In this document: positions 36,335 through 45,906 of the stretch, in pieces | Layout: the number at the start of each line of letters is the position of its first letter | How positions within the stretch are numbered: position 1 is the stretch's first letter | From: Salmonella enterica subsp. houtenae serovar Houten | Lineage (GTDB): Bacteria > Pseudomonadota > Gammaproteobacteria > Enterobacterales > Enterobacteriaceae | Direction: 5' to 3' | DNA: 64,000 bases | Assembly (NCBI GenBank): GCA_900478215.1 | Contig: LS483478.1 | Span: 4,092,001-4,156,000, forward strand | Translations under genes and position numbers: made by a program | Notes under the pieces: model-generated | What the model was told of the DNA's origin: nothing | The model's database searches: none | Seen by the model: the letters and a program-made list of their open reading frames with translations, nothing else

Positions 36335-37320
36335 TGAAGCGGCGGATCACGTTTTCGTTATACGCGCTTGCCCTGTTGTTGACGCTAGGAACAGTGGCGG
36401 CAAGCGGGTTTGGCGCGCTGCGTCTACCCATCAGTCTGATTTGGCACGATGACGCTTTGCGCCAGATCTGGTTTACCATTCGCCTGCCTCGCGTACTGCT
36501 TGCTCTGGTGGTCGGCGGTTCGCTGGCGCTGGCGGGGTGCGTGATGCAGGGATTATTTCGCAACCCTCTCGCCGACCCGGGTCTGCTTGGGATCAGTAGC
36601 GGGGCGGCGTTGGCCGTTGCGCTGTGGGTGGTTTTACCGCTAACTCTGCCACCGCTACTGATGCTCTACGCCCCGATGCTGGCTGCCTTCCTCGGTGCAC
36701 TGGCGGCCACGGCGGTGATTTTCCTGCTAAGTCGACAGCAAGACGGTACGCTATCAAGGCTATTACTGATTGGTATCGCGATAAATGCGCTATGCGGCGC
36801 GGCGGTTGGCGTATTGTCCTGGGTGAGCAATGACACTCAGTTGCGCCAGTTTTCCCTGTGGGGGATGGGCAGTCTTGGGCAAGCCCAGTGGTCAACGCTG
36901 TTGGCAGTCGCGTCATTTATGCTGCCGACGGTATTAATTATCTGGCGACTTGCCGCCACGCTTAATCTACTGCAACTGGGGGAAGAAGAGGCGCACTATC
37001 TGGGCGTTGATGTACGAACGATACAACGTGTCTTGCTGACAGGCAGCGCTCTGCTGGTCGCTGCTGCGGTCGCCGTCAGTGGAATTATCGGTTTTATTGG
37101 TCTGGTGGTACCGCATCTGATTCGTATGTGGCTGGGCGCCGATCATCGCGCGACGATCCCCGGTTGCGTGCTGGCGGGCGCTTTTTTACTGTTAATGGCC
37201 GATACCCTCGCCCGTACTCTGGTGGCGCCGGCGGAAATGCCGGTTGGGCTATTAACCAGTTTGCTGGGAGCGCCGTGGTTTCTGTGGCTTATTTTTCGTC
37301 GGGGAGCATCGCATGGCTGA
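36334..37320 (+). CDS. hemU: Haem ABC transporter permease HemU
   Basis: A 328-residue FecCD-family permease with about ten membrane helices (QGLFRNPLADPGLLGISSGAA and GFIGLVVPHLIRMWLGADHR signature segments). It starts at ATG 36334, sharing the A with the hemT stop (TGATG). It forms the inner-membrane channel of the haem importer together with HemV. It overlaps hemV by eight bases. Confidence 0.95.
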   Translation: MKRRITFSLYALALLLTLGTVAASGFGALRLPISLIWHDDALRQIWFTIRLPRVLLALVVGGSLALAGCVMQGLFRNPLADPGLLGISSGAALAVALWVVLPLTLPPLLMLYAPMLAAFLGALAATAVIFLLSRQQDGTLSRLLLIGIAINALCGAAVGVLSWVSNDTQLRQFSLWGMGSLGQAQWSTLLAVASFMLPTVLIIWRLAATLNLLQLGEEEAHYLGVDVRTIQRVLLTGSALLVAAAVAVSGIIGFIGLVVPHLIRMWLGADHRATIPGCVLAGAFLLLMADTLARTLVAPAEMPVGLLTSLLGAPWFLWLIFRRGASHG

Positions 37321-38092
37321 ACAGCTTATTGCCGAGCATATCCGCTACGCCGTCGCTGGCAAACCCCTTATTCACAACGTTTCTCTTACCCTTTCGCCGG
37401 GGGAGCTTGTCACGCTGATCGGCCCTAACGGCGCGGGTAAATCGACGCTACTGCGATTACTGACTGGCTATCTCCCGCCTGCTGACGGGCGTTGCATTCT
37501 GGCGGGAAAAGCGCTGACGCAGTGGCCGGCGCAAACGCTTTCACGCCGTCGGGCCGTAATGCTGCAACACACGCAGATGGGTTTCGACTGGCCGATAGAG
37601 GCCGTGATCGGCATGGGGAGAATGTCCTGGACGCCGCATCCTGAATCGTCAGTTATTCAGCAAGTTATGCAGCTCACCGGCTGTCTACCGCTGGCGGGAA
37701 GATATTATGCCGCCCTTTCCGGCGGCGAACGACAACGCATACAATGCGCCCGCGCTCTGGCGCAGCTATGGGATCAGGACGCGCCGCGCGGCTGGCTTTT
37801 TCTGGATGAACCGACCTCAGCTCTGGATCTCTTCCACCAACAGCACCTGCTGCGACTGCTGAAATCGCTGACTCGTCAGGGGCATCTTCACGTCTGTATT
37901 GTGCTACACGATCTTAACCTGGCGGCGCTCTGGGCGGATCGCATTATTTTGCTGCATGGCGGCGCGATTGCCGCACAAGGATCGCCAAAAACGGTTTTAC
38001 AGACTCGTACGTTATCGCGTTGGTACGGCGCCGATGTTCAGGTCGGCGTTCACCCGCAGACCGACACGCCGCAGGTCTTCCTCGCGCCCTAA
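37313..38092 (+). CDS. hemV: Haem ABC transporter ATP-binding protein HemV
   Basis: A 259-residue ABC ATPase with Walker A GPNGAGKST, signature ALSGGERQR, Walker B WLFLDEPTSALD and the H-loop VLHDLNLAALWAD. It powers haem import through HemU. It is the last gene of hemPRSTUV; dcuS begins 80 bases downstream with no obvious terminator between, so some read-through into dcuS cannot be excluded. Confidence 0.95.
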   Translation: MAEQLIAEHIRYAVAGKPLIHNVSLTLSPGELVTLIGPNGAGKSTLLRLLTGYLPPADGRCILAGKALTQWPAQTLSRRRAVMLQHTQMGFDWPIEAVIGMGRMSWTPHPESSVIQQVMQLTGCLPLAGRYYAALSGGERQRIQCARALAQLWDQDAPRGWLFLDEPTSALDLFHQQHLLRLLKSLTRQGHLHVCIVLHDLNLAALWADRIILLHGGAIAAQGSPKTVLQTRTLSRWYGADVQVGVHPQTDTPQVFLAP

Positions 38093-38171
38093 CTCCTGCC
38101 TGTTCTACTACCTTTGAATTAGACGCTTCATCAGGGATAATAACCTTACGATTCATCAGTTCAGGTCCGCT

Positions 38172-39803
38172 ATGAAACACTCCCTGCCATGCCGGGCGTT
38201 ACGCAAACGCCCCATGAAACTCGGCACGACCGTCATTCTGATGGTCAGCGCCGTTTTGTTCTCGGTGCTCGTTGTGGTCCATCTGATCTATTTTTCGCAA
38301 ATCAGCAGCATGACGCGCGACGCGCTGGCAGATAAAGCGCTGGCGGTAGCCCGCTCGCTGGCGGACTCTCCGGCAGTTCGCGAGGGGCTGAAAAAACCGC
38401 CTGCGGAAAGCGGCATTCAGACGCTCGCCGAAGCGGTGAGCCAGCATAATGGCTTTTTGTTTATCGTGGTGACCAATATGCAGGGCATCCGTTATTCGCA
38501 CCCAGAAGCGCAGCGAATCGGACAACCGTTCAAAGGCGATGATATTCTGCTCGCACTGCAAGGAAAGGAGAATATCGCCATTAATCGCGGCTTTCTCGCC
38601 AAAGCGCTGCGCGTTTTCACGCCAGTTTATGATGAACGCCACCGACAGATAGGCGTAGTGGCGATTGGCCTGGAACTCCGTCACGTTACGCAGCAGATCA
38701 ACAATAGCCGCGGCAGTATTATCTGGTCCATTCTGTTCGGCGCTCTGGTGGGGTTATTAGGCACGTATGCGCTGGTCAAGGTGCTAAAACGTATCCTGTT
38801 TGGCCTCGAACCCTATGAGATTTCGACCCTTTTTGAACAGCGCCAGGCGATGCTACAGTCGATCAAAGAAGGCGTTATCGCCGTAGATGATAGCGGCGAA
38901 GTCACGTTGATTAACCCTGCGGCGCAGGCGCTGCTCGATTATCGAAAAACGCAGGATGACGCTAAATTATCCACCCTGAGCCATGCCTGGTCTCAGGTAG
39001 TAGATATTAGCGAAGTGTTGCGTGACGGTACGCCGCGCCGCGATGAAGAGATCATTGTTAAAGGCCGTCTGCTGCTTGTGAATACCGTTCCAGTACGCAG
39101 CAACGGTGAGATTATCGGCGCGATATCCACCTTCAGGGATAAAACAGAAGTTCGCCAACTGATGCAACGGTTGGACGGAATGGTGAACTACGCAGATGCG
39201 CTCCGTGAACGCTCCCACGAATTCATGAACAAATTACATGTGATTCTGGGATTATTGCACCTGAAGAGTTATAAGCAGCTTGAAGCGTATATTATCAAGA
39301 CGGCCAATAACTATCAGGAAGAGATCGGTTTGCTGCTGGGTAAAATAAAGTCGCCGATTATCGCTGGCTTTTTGCTTAGTAAGATTAATCGTGCCTCCGA
39401 TTCCGGACACAGCCTGGTGGTAAGCAGCGACAGCCAATTACCGGATAATAACAATGAAGATCAGGTCACGGTGCTGATTACGGCGCTGGGTAATTTGATT
39501 GAAAACGCGCTGGAAGCGCTGAGCCAGGAATCTGGCGGCGAAATCAGCGTCTCGTTACACTACCGTCATGGCTGGCTGCATTGCGAAGTGAGCGATGACG
39601 GTCCGGGTATCGAATCGGAGCGCATCGACGCGATTTTTGCAAAAGGCGTCTCGTCAAAAGGCGCCGAGCGCGGCGTCGGTTTAGCGCTGGTTAAACAGCA
39701 GGTTGAAGCGCTTGGCGGCGTAATTTCCGTGGAATCTGAACCTGGGATCTTCACACAATTTTTTTTACAGCTACCCTGGGATGGGGAAAGGACCAGCCTA
39801 TGA
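38172..39803 (+). CDS. dcuS: C4-dicarboxylate sensor histidine kinase DcuS
   Basis: A 543-residue CitA-family sensor with two membrane helices around a periplasmic PAS domain, a cytoplasmic PAS domain and a kinase. The known ligand residues Arg107, His110, Arg147 and Phe149 are all present at the same numbers as in E. coli (IRYSHPEAQRIG, ALRVFTP). The phosphoacceptor His is residue 349 in RERSHEFMNKLH, and the ATP-binding boxes NLIENALEAL and DDGPGIESE follow. It senses fumarate and other C4-dicarboxylates and phosphorylates DcuR. It overlaps dcuR by four bases. Confidence 0.96.
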   Translation: MKHSLPCRALRKRPMKLGTTVILMVSAVLFSVLVVVHLIYFSQISSMTRDALADKALAVARSLADSPAVREGLKKPPAESGIQTLAEAVSQHNGFLFIVVTNMQGIRYSHPEAQRIGQPFKGDDILLALQGKENIAINRGFLAKALRVFTPVYDERHRQIGVVAIGLELRHVTQQINNSRGSIIWSILFGALVGLLGTYALVKVLKRILFGLEPYEISTLFEQRQAMLQSIKEGVIAVDDSGEVTLINPAAQALLDYRKTQDDAKLSTLSHAWSQVVDISEVLRDGTPRRDEEIIVKGRLLLVNTVPVRSNGEIIGAISTFRDKTEVRQLMQRLDGMVNYADALRERSHEFMNKLHVILGLLHLKSYKQLEAYIIKTANNYQEEIGLLLGKIKSPIIAGFLLSKINRASDSGHSLVVSSDSQLPDNNNEDQVTVLITALGNLIENALEALSQESGGEISVSLHYRHGWLHCEVSDDGPGIESERIDAIFAKGVSSKGAERGVGLALVKQQVEALGGVISVESEPGIFTQFFLQLPWDGERTSL

Positions 39804-40519
39804 TCAATGTATTAATTGTCGATGACGATGCGATGGTCGCGGAATTAAATCGCCGCTACGTCGCGCAAATCTCCGGTTTTCATTGCTGTGGAACCGCTTC
39901 GACGCTGGAAAAAGCGAAAGAGTTTATCTTCAACAGTGAGAATCACATTGACCTGATCCTGCTGGATATCTATATGCAGCAGGAAAATGGACTGGATCTG
40001 CTGCCTGTCCTGCACAGCACAGGCTGCAAAAGCGACGTTATTGTCATTTCTTCTGCCGCTGATGCCGCCACGATTAAAGATTCGCTTCACTACGGCGTGG
40101 TGGATTATTTGATCAAGCCTTTTCAGGCCACGCGCTTTGAAGAAGCGCTGACCGGCTGGCTACGTAAGAAAACGGCGATGGAAAAACGTCAGTATTACGA
40201 ACAGTCTGAGCTTGATCTGCTTATTCACGGCAATTCTTCCAGCGAGCAGGAGCCTCGCCGATTGCCAAAAGGGCTGACGCAACAAACGCTACGCACATTG
40301 TGCCAGTGGATCGATGCGCATCAGGAGCAGGAATTTTCTACCGACGAGCTGGCCAACGAAGTGAATATCTCGCGTGTCTCCTGCCGTAAATATCTTATCT
40401 GGCTGGTGAACTGCCATATTTTGTTTACCAGCATTCATTACGGCGTGACCGGCAGGCCGGTTTACCGCTACCGTGTTCAGCCAGAACATTACTCTTTACT
40501 TAAACAATATTGTCAGTAA
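39800..40519 (+). CDS. dcuR: Response regulator DcuR
   Basis: A 239-residue CitB-family regulator: receiver domain with phosphoacceptor Asp56 (LILLDIYMQQENG), conserved DDD near residue 9 and Lys in LIKPFQ, and a C-terminal helix-turn-helix (FSTDELANEVNISRVSCRKYLIWL). It activates dcuB-fumB and frdABCD in response to C4-dicarboxylates. Its ATG overlaps the dcuS stop; dcuB, its main target, follows after a 729-base gap. Confidence 0.96.
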   Translation: MINVLIVDDDAMVAELNRRYVAQISGFHCCGTASTLEKAKEFIFNSENHIDLILLDIYMQQENGLDLLPVLHSTGCKSDVIVISSAADAATIKDSLHYGVVDYLIKPFQATRFEEALTGWLRKKTAMEKRQYYEQSELDLLIHGNSSSEQEPRRLPKGLTQQTLRTLCQWIDAHQEQEFSTDELANEVNISRVSCRKYLIWLVNCHILFTSIHYGVTGRPVYRYRVQPEHYSLLKQYCQ

Positions 40520-41248
40520 GGATACCGCATAAATCCAATGCTAAGCGTTATATATTGGTAACAATTATTATAACAATGCAATTAAAAACGCTATCACATT
40601 AATAACAAACCAGGGAATTTGTGTCAGATCAAATATACTTACCCCAGGCCTGTTAACGTTATTTTCTATTATTACAGCGCCATGCGCTGTTTTTAATTTC
40701 AAAACGATAACAAAAGTTAATTAAGTATTATCCCCTGCAGAGAGTGTGTATTTTTATTAAAAAAGGGATTTGTCCGGAATTTTCCTGACACTTAAATAAA
40801 ATGACGTTTGTAGCAATGGAGCTGGTGCTACGCCTATGGACAATATGTATATTGGTGAGCAGATACGCGTCTCCACACGCTATACTAATAATTTAAAAAA
40901 ATGGCGTGACAATGATCACATAAGTCACACTCTGTTCGATTTACCCCGTGATTTATATGATGGCGAGACACAAAAATTAAATAATAAGCGCCTGTTTTTC
41001 AAACAGATAAATCATAATCCACTGCTCCCATTTACTCCACCTGCCCATCGTCAGAGGGCGACACCCTCTGAACATCGCTATCGCAAGAAAATAATGACTT
41101 AAAGCAACTCTGTAAAACGCTTAACCATTAATCGTCGCCATCGGCGCATTGAATATTCGCCACTTCATGATGTTCATTCATAAAAATCAGAAGATGGCTG
41201 TGATCCATTTATCAAAATTGACTGGGTTTATCGCGAGGGTAAATAAAA
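40520..41248. promoter_or_regulatory. dcuR-dcuB regulatory region with CRP-like site
   Basis: 729 bases, AT-rich, holding the dcuB promoter. A near-perfect CRP site CGTGA-CAATGA-TCACA lies at 40905-40920, and a half-matching TGTGATCCATTTATCA at about 41200. FNR, DcuR and NarL control of dcuB is known in E. coli, but I could not assign those boxes. An 88-codon open frame (40836-41102) contains the CRP site, has GGAGC upstream of its ATG and no recognisable family; it is probably not a gene. E. coli also has a long gap here. Confidence 0.55.
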
Positions 41249-42589
41249 ATGTTATTTAGTATACAGCTTCTCATAATATTAATATGTCTGTTTTATGGTG
41301 CCCGAAAGGGTGGGATCGCGCTCGGGTTGTTGGGCGGTATCGGTCTGGTCATTTTAGTGTTTGTTTTCCATCTCCAGCCGGGTAAACCGCCCGTTGACGT
41401 CATGCTGGTAATCATCGCGGTCGTCGCCGCGTCGGCAACGTTACAGGCGTCAGGCGGTCTGGATGTAATGTTGCAGATTGCTGAAAAGCTGCTGCGCCGC
41501 AACCCCAAATACGTCTCTATTGTGGCGCCTTTCGTTACCTGTACCCTGACGATTCTGTGTGGGACAGGCCACGTGGTCTACACCATTTTGCCGATTATCT
41601 ATGACGTGGCGATCAAGAATAATATCCGTCCGGAACGTCCAATGGCGGCCAGTTCTATCGGCGCGCAAATGGGTATCATCGCCAGTCCGGTTTCCGTCGC
41701 CGTTGTTTCTCTGGTGGCGATGCTGGGTAACGTAACATTTGATGGAAGACATCTGGAATTCCTCGATCTGCTGTCTATCACCATCCCATCCACCCTGCTT
41801 GGCATCCTGGCGATCGGCATTTTTAGCTGGTTCCGCGGTAAAGATCTGGATAAAGACGAAGCATTTCAGAAATTTATCTCCGTACCGGAAAACCGTCAGT
41901 ACGTGTACGGCGATACCGCGACGCTGCTGGATAAAAAACTGCCGAAAAGCAACTGGCTGGCGATGTGGATCTTCCTGGCAGCTATCGCCGTGGTCGCTAT
42001 CCTGGGCGCAGACTCCGACTTACGCCCAACCTTCGGCGGCAAACCGTTGTCGATGGTGCTGGTCATTCAGATGTTCATGCTGCTGACCGGGGCGCTCATT
42101 ATTATCCTGACCAAAACCAATCCTGCGTCTATCTCAAAAAACGAAGTCTTTCGTTCCGGTATGATTGCGATTGTTGCGGTATACGGGATCGCCTGGATGG
42201 CGGAAACCATGTTCGGCGCGCACATGTCGGAAATTCAGGGCGTACTGGGCGAAATGGTCAAAGAGTATCCGTGGGCTTACGCCATCGTTCTGCTACTGGT
42301 CTCCAAGTTTGTTAACTCCCAGGCGGCGGCGCTGGCGGCGATTGTTCCCGTCGCGCTGGCTATCGGCGTCGATCCGGCGTATATCGTGGCCTCTGCGCCG
42401 GCATGTTATGGCTACTACATCCTGCCGACTTACCCAAGCGATCTGGCAGCGATTCAGTTTGACCGTTCCGGCACGACCCATATTGGTCGCTTCGTCATTA
42501 ACCACAGCTTCATTCTGCCGGGTTTGATTGGCGTGAGCGTCTCCTGCGTCTTTGGCTGGATCTTCGCCGCAATGTACGGATTCCTGTAA
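41249..42589 (+). CDS. dcuB: Anaerobic fumarate/succinate antiporter DcuB
   Basis: A 446-residue membrane protein starting MLFSIQLLIILICLFYGARK, paralogous to DcuA (shared LLRRNPKYVSIVAPFVTC and the C-terminal GRFVINHSFILPG). It exchanges fumarate for succinate during fumarate respiration and acts as a co-sensor with DcuS in E. coli. It lies 69 bases before fumB, in the same probable operon. Confidence 0.96.
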   Translation: MLFSIQLLIILICLFYGARKGGIALGLLGGIGLVILVFVFHLQPGKPPVDVMLVIIAVVAASATLQASGGLDVMLQIAEKLLRRNPKYVSIVAPFVTCTLTILCGTGHVVYTILPIIYDVAIKNNIRPERPMAASSIGAQMGIIASPVSVAVVSLVAMLGNVTFDGRHLEFLDLLSITIPSTLLGILAIGIFSWFRGKDLDKDEAFQKFISVPENRQYVYGDTATLLDKKLPKSNWLAMWIFLAAIAVVAILGADSDLRPTFGGKPLSMVLVIQMFMLLTGALIIILTKTNPASISKNEVFRSGMIAIVAVYGIAWMAETMFGAHMSEIQGVLGEMVKEYPWAYAIVLLLVSKFVNSQAAALAAIVPVALAIGVDPAYIVASAPACYGYYILPTYPSDLAAIQFDRSGTTHIGRFVINHSFILPGLIGVSVSCVFGWIFAAMYGFL

Positions 42590-42658
42590 TGGCAGCGCGC
42601 GCCCATGTACGAGCGGCGCGCGTCTTAATAAATCTTATTACTCGTAGGCTGGAAGCAC

Positions 42659-44305
42659 ATGTCGAAAAAAGAGTTCATCTATCAGGCGCCTTTCCCGATG
42701 GGAGAGGACAAAACAGAGTATTATCTGCTCACTTCCGATTATGTCAGCGTCAGTGAATTCAACGGAGAGCCCATCCTCAACGTTGATCCGCAGGCGTTAA
42801 CGTTGCTGGCTCAGCAAGCCTTCCACGATGCATCTTTCATGCTCCGCCCTGAACACCAGCAGCAAGTCGCCTCTATTCTCCATGACCCCGAAGCCAGCGA
42901 AAACGACAAATACGTGGCGCTGCAATTCCTGAGAAACTCTGATATTGCCGCTAAAGGCGTACTGCCGACCTGCCAGGATACCGGCACGGCGATTATCATG
43001 GGTAAAAAAGGCCAACGCGTCTGGACGGGCGGCGGCGATGAAGCCGCGCTCTCCAAAGGCGTGTTTAATACCTATATTGAAGAGAACCTGCGCTACTCGC
43101 AGAACGCGCCGCTGGATATGTACAAAGAGGTCAATACCGGCAGTAACCTGCCAGCACAAATCGATCTCTATGCCGTCGACGGCGACGAATACAAGTTCCT
43201 TTGCGTGGCGAAAGGCGGCGGTTCAGCAAACAAAACGTATCTCTATCAGGAGACCAAAGCGCTGCTCACCCCTGGCAAGCTGAAAAACTTCCTCGTTGAG
43301 AAAATGCGCACGCTGGGCACCGCGGCCTGCCCGCCATACCATATCGCCTTTGTAATTGGCGGCACCTCGGCGGAAAGCACGCTAAAAACCGTTAAACTCG
43401 CCAGCACCCACTATTACGACGCGCTACCGACGGAAGGTAACGAGCACGGCCAGGCATTCCGCGATCGTCATCTGGAACAGGAACTGCTGGAAGAAGCGCA
43501 AAAACTTGGCCTCGGCGCCCAGTTCGGCGGGAAATATTTCGCCCACGATATTCGCGTGATTCGCCTGCCGCGTCACGGCGCTTCCTGCCCGGTGGGGATG
43601 GGCGTCTCCTGCTCGGCAGACCGTAACATTAAAGCGAAAATCAACCGCGAAGGCATCTGGATCGAAAAATTGGAACACAATCCAGGCCAGTATATTCCGC
43701 CAGCGATGCGTCAGGCGGGCGAAGGCGACGCGGTGAAAGTTAATCTCAACCGTCCGATGAAAGAGATCCTCACCCAGCTATCACAGTATCCGGTATCGAC
43801 TCGCCTGTCGCTGACGGGCACCATTATCGTAGGTCGCGATATCGCCCACGCGAAGCTAAAAGAGCGTATCGAATCCGGCGAAGGTCTGCCGCAGTACATT
43901 AAAGACCATCCCATTTACTACGCTGGCCCGGCAAAAACCCCGGCAGGTTATCCCTCTGGCTCATTAGGCCCCACCACCGCGGGCCGAATGGACTCTTATG
44001 TCGATCTGCTGCAATCCCACGGCGGCAGTATGATCATGCTGGCGAAAGGCAACCGTAGCCAGCAGGTCACGGATGCCTGTAAAAAACACGGCGGCTTTTA
44101 TTTGGGTAGTATCGGCGGCCCGGCGGCGGTACTGGCGCAGCAGAGCATTAAGCATCTGGAGTGCGTCGAGTATCCGGAACTCGGCATGGAAGCTATCTGG
44201 AAAATTGAAGTAGAAGATTTCCCGGCCTTTATCCTGGTGGATAACAAAGGCAACGATTTCTTCCAGCAGATTGTCAGCAAGCAGTGCGCTAACTGCGCGA
44301 AATAA
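42659..44305 (+). CDS. fumB: Anaerobic class I fumarate hydratase FumB
   Basis: A 548-residue iron-sulfur fumarase, close to E. coli FumB/FumA in length. The cluster-ligand cysteines lie in LPTCQDTGTAI, CPVGMGVSCSADR region and the following CS motif; the C-terminal swivel domain ends QQIVSKQCANCAK. It converts malate to fumarate for fumarate respiration. The ATG follows AGGCTGGAAGC. It is followed by an imperfect hairpin terminator. Confidence 0.94.
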   Translation: MSKKEFIYQAPFPMGEDKTEYYLLTSDYVSVSEFNGEPILNVDPQALTLLAQQAFHDASFMLRPEHQQQVASILHDPEASENDKYVALQFLRNSDIAAKGVLPTCQDTGTAIIMGKKGQRVWTGGGDEAALSKGVFNTYIEENLRYSQNAPLDMYKEVNTGSNLPAQIDLYAVDGDEYKFLCVAKGGGSANKTYLYQETKALLTPGKLKNFLVEKMRTLGTAACPPYHIAFVIGGTSAESTLKTVKLASTHYYDALPTEGNEHGQAFRDRHLEQELLEEAQKLGLGAQFGGKYFAHDIRVIRLPRHGASCPVGMGVSCSADRNIKAKINREGIWIEKLEHNPGQYIPPAMRQAGEGDAVKVNLNRPMKEILTQLSQYPVSTRLSLTGTIIVGRDIAHAKLKERIESGEGLPQYIKDHPIYYAGPAKTPAGYPSGSLGPTTAGRMDSYVDLLQSHGGSMIMLAKGNRSQQVTDACKKHGGFYLGSIGGPAAVLAQQSIKHLECVEYPELGMEAIWKIEVEDFPAFILVDNKGNDFFQQIVSKQCANCAK

Positions 44306-44314
44306 CGTACTCAC

Positions 44315-44356
44315 CGAGGGATCGACAGCAAACTTTTGCCATCGGTCTCTCGTTTT
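44315..44356 (+). terminator. Imperfect hairpin downstream of fumB
   Basis: CGAGGGATCGACAGCAA pairs imperfectly with TTGCCATCGGTCTCTCG, followed by TTTT. It separates fumB from the convergent melB. Confidence 0.5.
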
Positions 44357-44392
44357 ACGTTATCGGTTAATTGTCGAATGGCGCTAACGCTT

Positions 44393-45823
44393 TCACGCCT
44401 TTATATCGCCAGCCGCTACTGCAGGAACTGTCGTAACAGGCGTCGACTCGACGGATAACGGCACTTTCCGGTATTTATCCAGCAGGTGGATCTGAATCTT
44501 GCGCAGCATATCGCCATTCAAACGGTAATAGCGGAAGTAGAGAACCAGCGTCATCATGAAAAACAGCACTGGCAAGACAATCATAATAAACTGCATCCCC
44601 TGCAGGGTCTGTGCAGACTGCGCCACATTTGGCGTATAGCCAATCACCCCCAGCACCAGGGCGATAAAGAACGCCGCAAACGCCGAGCCGCCCTTCACGA
44701 CCATTGTCTGTACGGAATAAGCGATACTCTCACAACGAATATTGAGCTTAAATTCCCCATAATCGACGGTATCCGCCACCATGATCACCTGAAGCACCCA
44801 GAAGAGCGCGGTCCCGATATTAAGGAAAATGCCCGCCGCCACGATTAAAACGGCATTATGGACATCCGCCCACGCCATCGCACAAAGCCCTACGCAACTC
44901 AGAACGGGCATCACGGAGGCGCCCGCCCACAATATCCGCCGCGATAATATTTTCACCAGCCGGGGGAAAACAATCAGCGTCAGCAAATTCGCCGCGCCAG
45001 CGTAAGAAAGATAATAGGGAAAAAGATCGGCATCGCCAATCACATAGGTAAAGTAGTAGATCGCAAAGCCATTGATAATATTGGAGGCAATGTTATACGC
45101 CAGCGCCATTCCCAGCAGACAGGAGAGCTGATCGTTTTTGTATATCAATCCAACGATCGTTTTTAACGTCAGGTGTTGGCGGCCCGCCGTTACGCCGTTG
45201 TCGGAGGAGTACACCTCATGTACGTTGCGTAATGTCACGATGGTCGATGCAATAAAGAATGCAATCAGCACCAGAGTGAACATCTGAAAGCCGAATCCGC
45301 GATCCGCGCCGCCGACATAGTTCACAAACGGCAGCGTAATACCCGCTGTGACGAAGCCAGCCAGACTGGCGAAGAAACGCGGAAACGGCACCAGTTGCTC
45401 ACGTTCCCGCTTATCGAGCGTAATAGTCGGCACCAGCGACCAAAATGGGATATCCATAATGGTATACGTCATGCCCCACAGGATGTAGGTCACGCAGACA
45501 AATACAACCTGCGCGGTTCCCTCAAAAAGATGGGCGCTGAACAGCAGGAAAAGCACCAGCGAATTGGTTAAGGTGCCGATCAATATCCATGGCTTAAATT
45601 TCCCCCACCGCGAACGCGTGGCGTTGACAATCCAGCCCATGATGGGATCGTTTATCGCATCCCAGATTCGCGCGACCAGAAAGAGGGTGCCGACGAGACC
45701 GACCGAGAGTCCCACCACATCGGTGTAGTAATACATCAGGTACATATACACAATGCCGATGGCGAAATCCTTACCAAACGCGCCGAACCCGTAACTCAGC
45801 TTTGTTGTCAGAGAGATGCTCAT
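44393..45823 (-). CDS. melB: Melibiose:cation symporter MelB
   Basis: A 476-residue GPH-family carrier with 12 membrane helices. The cation-site residues Asp55 and Asp59 are present in ARIWDAINDP. It imports melibiose with Na+, Li+ or H+. It lies 83 bases downstream of melA in the melAB operon. Confidence 0.96.
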   Translation of the reverse strand: MSISLTTKLSYGFGAFGKDFAIGIVYMYLMYYYTDVVGLSVGLVGTLFLVARIWDAINDPIMGWIVNATRSRWGKFKPWILIGTLTNSLVLFLLFSAHLFEGTAQVVFVCVTYILWGMTYTIMDIPFWSLVPTITLDKREREQLVPFPRFFASLAGFVTAGITLPFVNYVGGADRGFGFQMFTLVLIAFFIASTIVTLRNVHEVYSSDNGVTAGRQHLTLKTIVGLIYKNDQLSCLLGMALAYNIASNIINGFAIYYFTYVIGDADLFPYYLSYAGAANLLTLIVFPRLVKILSRRILWAGASVMPVLSCVGLCAMAWADVHNAVLIVAAGIFLNIGTALFWVLQVIMVADTVDYGEFKLNIRCESIAYSVQTMVVKGGSAFAAFFIALVLGVIGYTPNVAQSAQTLQGMQFIMIVLPVLFFMMTLVLYFRYYRLNGDMLRKIQIHLLDKYRKVPLSVESTPVTTVPAVAAGDIKA

Positions 45824-45906
45824 AGGGTACCGGGTCGCTGTTACCAGCGCCCGCCTTCTGTTAGTAGAGGTTAAACGCCGGATCTGCCGTCCAGCGCGGC
45901 TGGAGA

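Noticed and set aside
25614..38171. Prophage, integrase or CRISPR array in the accessory region
   Set aside because: No integrase, phage structural genes or regularly spaced repeats were found.
40836..41102. An 88-codon open frame between dcuR and dcuB
   Set aside because: Not recognised and contains a CRP site; kept only as part of the regulatory region.
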